In this document: one piece after another, positions 5,622 to 6,296 of the stretch
Layout: each line of letters starts with the position of its first letter
Numbering within the stretch: the first letter of the stretch is position 1
From: Roseovarius sp.
Lineage (GTDB): Bacteria > Pseudomonadota > Alphaproteobacteria > Rhodobacterales > Rhodobacteraceae
NCBI GenBank assembly: GCA_007125415.1
Contig: SLDH01000308.1
Span: 1-6,296, forward strand
Length of the DNA stretch: 6,296 bases
Reading direction: 5' to 3'
Position numbers and translations under genes: made by a program
Notes under the pieces: generated by a model
What the model saw: the letters and a program-made list of their open reading frames with translations, nothing else
Database searches by the model: none
What the model was told of the DNA's origin: nothing

Positions 5622-6296
5622 TTTTCTTGTCCCTTCTTTCCCGGATCAGATGAATGATGCCGGCCACCGTGAGAACCAGCAGGCTCAGCATGACCAGCAA
5701 TGTGGAAACCGCCGCGAGAGTGGGCTCGATCTCAAAGCGGATGCCCTCCCAGAGTTTCTTGGGCAGGGTCGAGACAGTGGGGCTCGAGATGAACAGCGCG
5801 ATCAGCAATTCATCGAATGAGATCAGAAAGGCGAACAATCCTGAAGAAAGCAGACCCGGCAACGCCATCGGCAATGTGATACGCCGCAATGTGGTGATGC
5901 GAGAGGCCCCCAGGCTGCGAGCGGCATTCTCCACGACCGGGTCGATCGCGCGCAGCGCGGCGGTCATGATCGTCACGGCAAACGGCATCGCCACCACCGA
6001 ATGGCCAATCACGAAACCAAGGATTGTGCCGTTCAGCCGCAGATAGGACATCACGTTATACAAGGCGATGGCGGTCACGAGTGTGGGTATGATGATCGGC
6101 AGCATCAGCAGTGAGTTGAGCGATCCCGCCCCCACTATGCGCCCTCGTACAAGCCCATAGGCGGCAAGACTGCCAATCAGCATCACGACGATGGCGGTCA
6201 GTGTGGCAACCAGGAAACTGGTCAGCGTGGCCTCGACCCACCCCGGCAGTTCAAGATAGCGGTGGTACCACCGCCATGAAAACCCGTCAGGCGGCA
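5614..6296 (-). CDS. ABC transporter permease, Pot-type (5' end outside window)
   Basis: Inner-membrane permease subunit of an ABC importer, PotC-like (spermidine/putrescine, opine and related small N-compounds). About 226 residues are visible. The frame stays open to the right edge, where it reads PPDGFSWRWY, the conserved motif just after the first membrane helix of PotC-type permeases, so only some tens of residues are missing. An internal GTG/ATG near 6181-6186 is not the true start. The cytoplasmic EAA loop that contacts the ATPase is clear (ENAARSLGASRITTLRRITLP, about 5868-5931), followed by SFDELL, and there are about five hydrophobic segments. The C-terminus is charged (IRERRDKKNG). 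The gene overlaps the racemase-like gene by 8 bp. The binding protein, ATPase and partner permease should lie to the right, outside the window. The transporter presumably imports the compound processed by the two downstream enzymes. Confidence 0.9.
   Translation of the reverse strand, partial: PPDGFSWRWYHRYLELPGWVEATLTSFLVATLTAIVVMLIGSLAAYGLVRGRIVGAGSLNSLLMLPIIIPTLVTAIALYNVMSYLRLNGTILGFVIGHSVVAMPFAVTIMTAALRAIDPVVENAARSLGASRITTLRRITLPMALPGLLSSGLFAFLISFDELLIALFISSPTVSTLPKKLWEGIRFEIEPTLAAVSTLLVMLSLLVLTVAGIIHLIRERRDKKNG
5630..5635 (-). promoter_or_regulatory. Ribosome binding site of the racemase-like gene
   Basis: On the minus strand AAGGGA lies 8 nt before ATG 5621, inside the last codons of the permease gene. 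It is the best-formed Shine-Dalgarno in the window. It fixes the start of the racemase-like gene and shows that the overlap of the two genes is real. Confidence 0.7.

Overview
The window looks like chromosomal DNA of an alphaproteobacterium, most likely Rhodobacterales (Roseobacter/Paracoccus-like). The reasons are a GC-rich composition (judged by eye), strong G/C preference at third codon positions, and the kinds of protein present: DUF1311 and DUF4893 secreted proteins, an ISL3-type transposase remnant, and a Pot-type ABC permease next to an ectoine-utilisation-like gene pair. No rRNA, tRNA, CRISPR array or intact mobile element was seen. The taxonomic guess comes from recalled family resemblance, not from a search.

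Left part (1-1780): two overlapping plus-strand genes encode exported proteins. The first is an LprI/DUF1311-type cysteine-containing protein; the second is an unrecognised exported protein with four cysteines that starts inside the stop codon of the first (GTGA overlap). They converge, with a 12-bp gap, on a minus-strand DUF4893 protein that also has a signal peptide. The three look like small periplasmic proteins of unknown role.

Middle (about 1925-2840): a decayed stretch. It holds the start of an AAA/ABC-type ATPase gene with at least three frame changes and a destroyed Walker A motif. This breaks off near 2360 and is followed by the 3' end of an ISL3-family transposase gene, itself frameshifted near 2690. 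That second frameshift bypasses the transposase's own stop codon (2738-2740), so the reading frame runs on without a stop into an apparently intact rhomboid intramembrane protease gene (about 2854-3540).

Right part (3632-6296, minus strand, transcribed right to left): a compact catabolic-looking operon that enters from beyond the right edge. In order of transcription it contains a Pot/Opp-type ABC permease (5' end missing), an Asp/Glu racemase / maleate isomerase / EutA-like enzyme overlapping it by 8 bp, and after 41 bp a creatinase-fold M24 protein that has lost most of the canonical metal ligands. The pairing recalls EutA and EutD/DoeA of ectoine catabolism. However, the transporter is a Pot-type importer rather than the usual Ehu type, and no other eut/doe genes are visible, so the substrate is open. 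This operon is the most interesting system in the window: uptake of a small N-containing compound followed by metal-independent C-N hydrolysis and a cysteine-based isomerase/racemase-like step.
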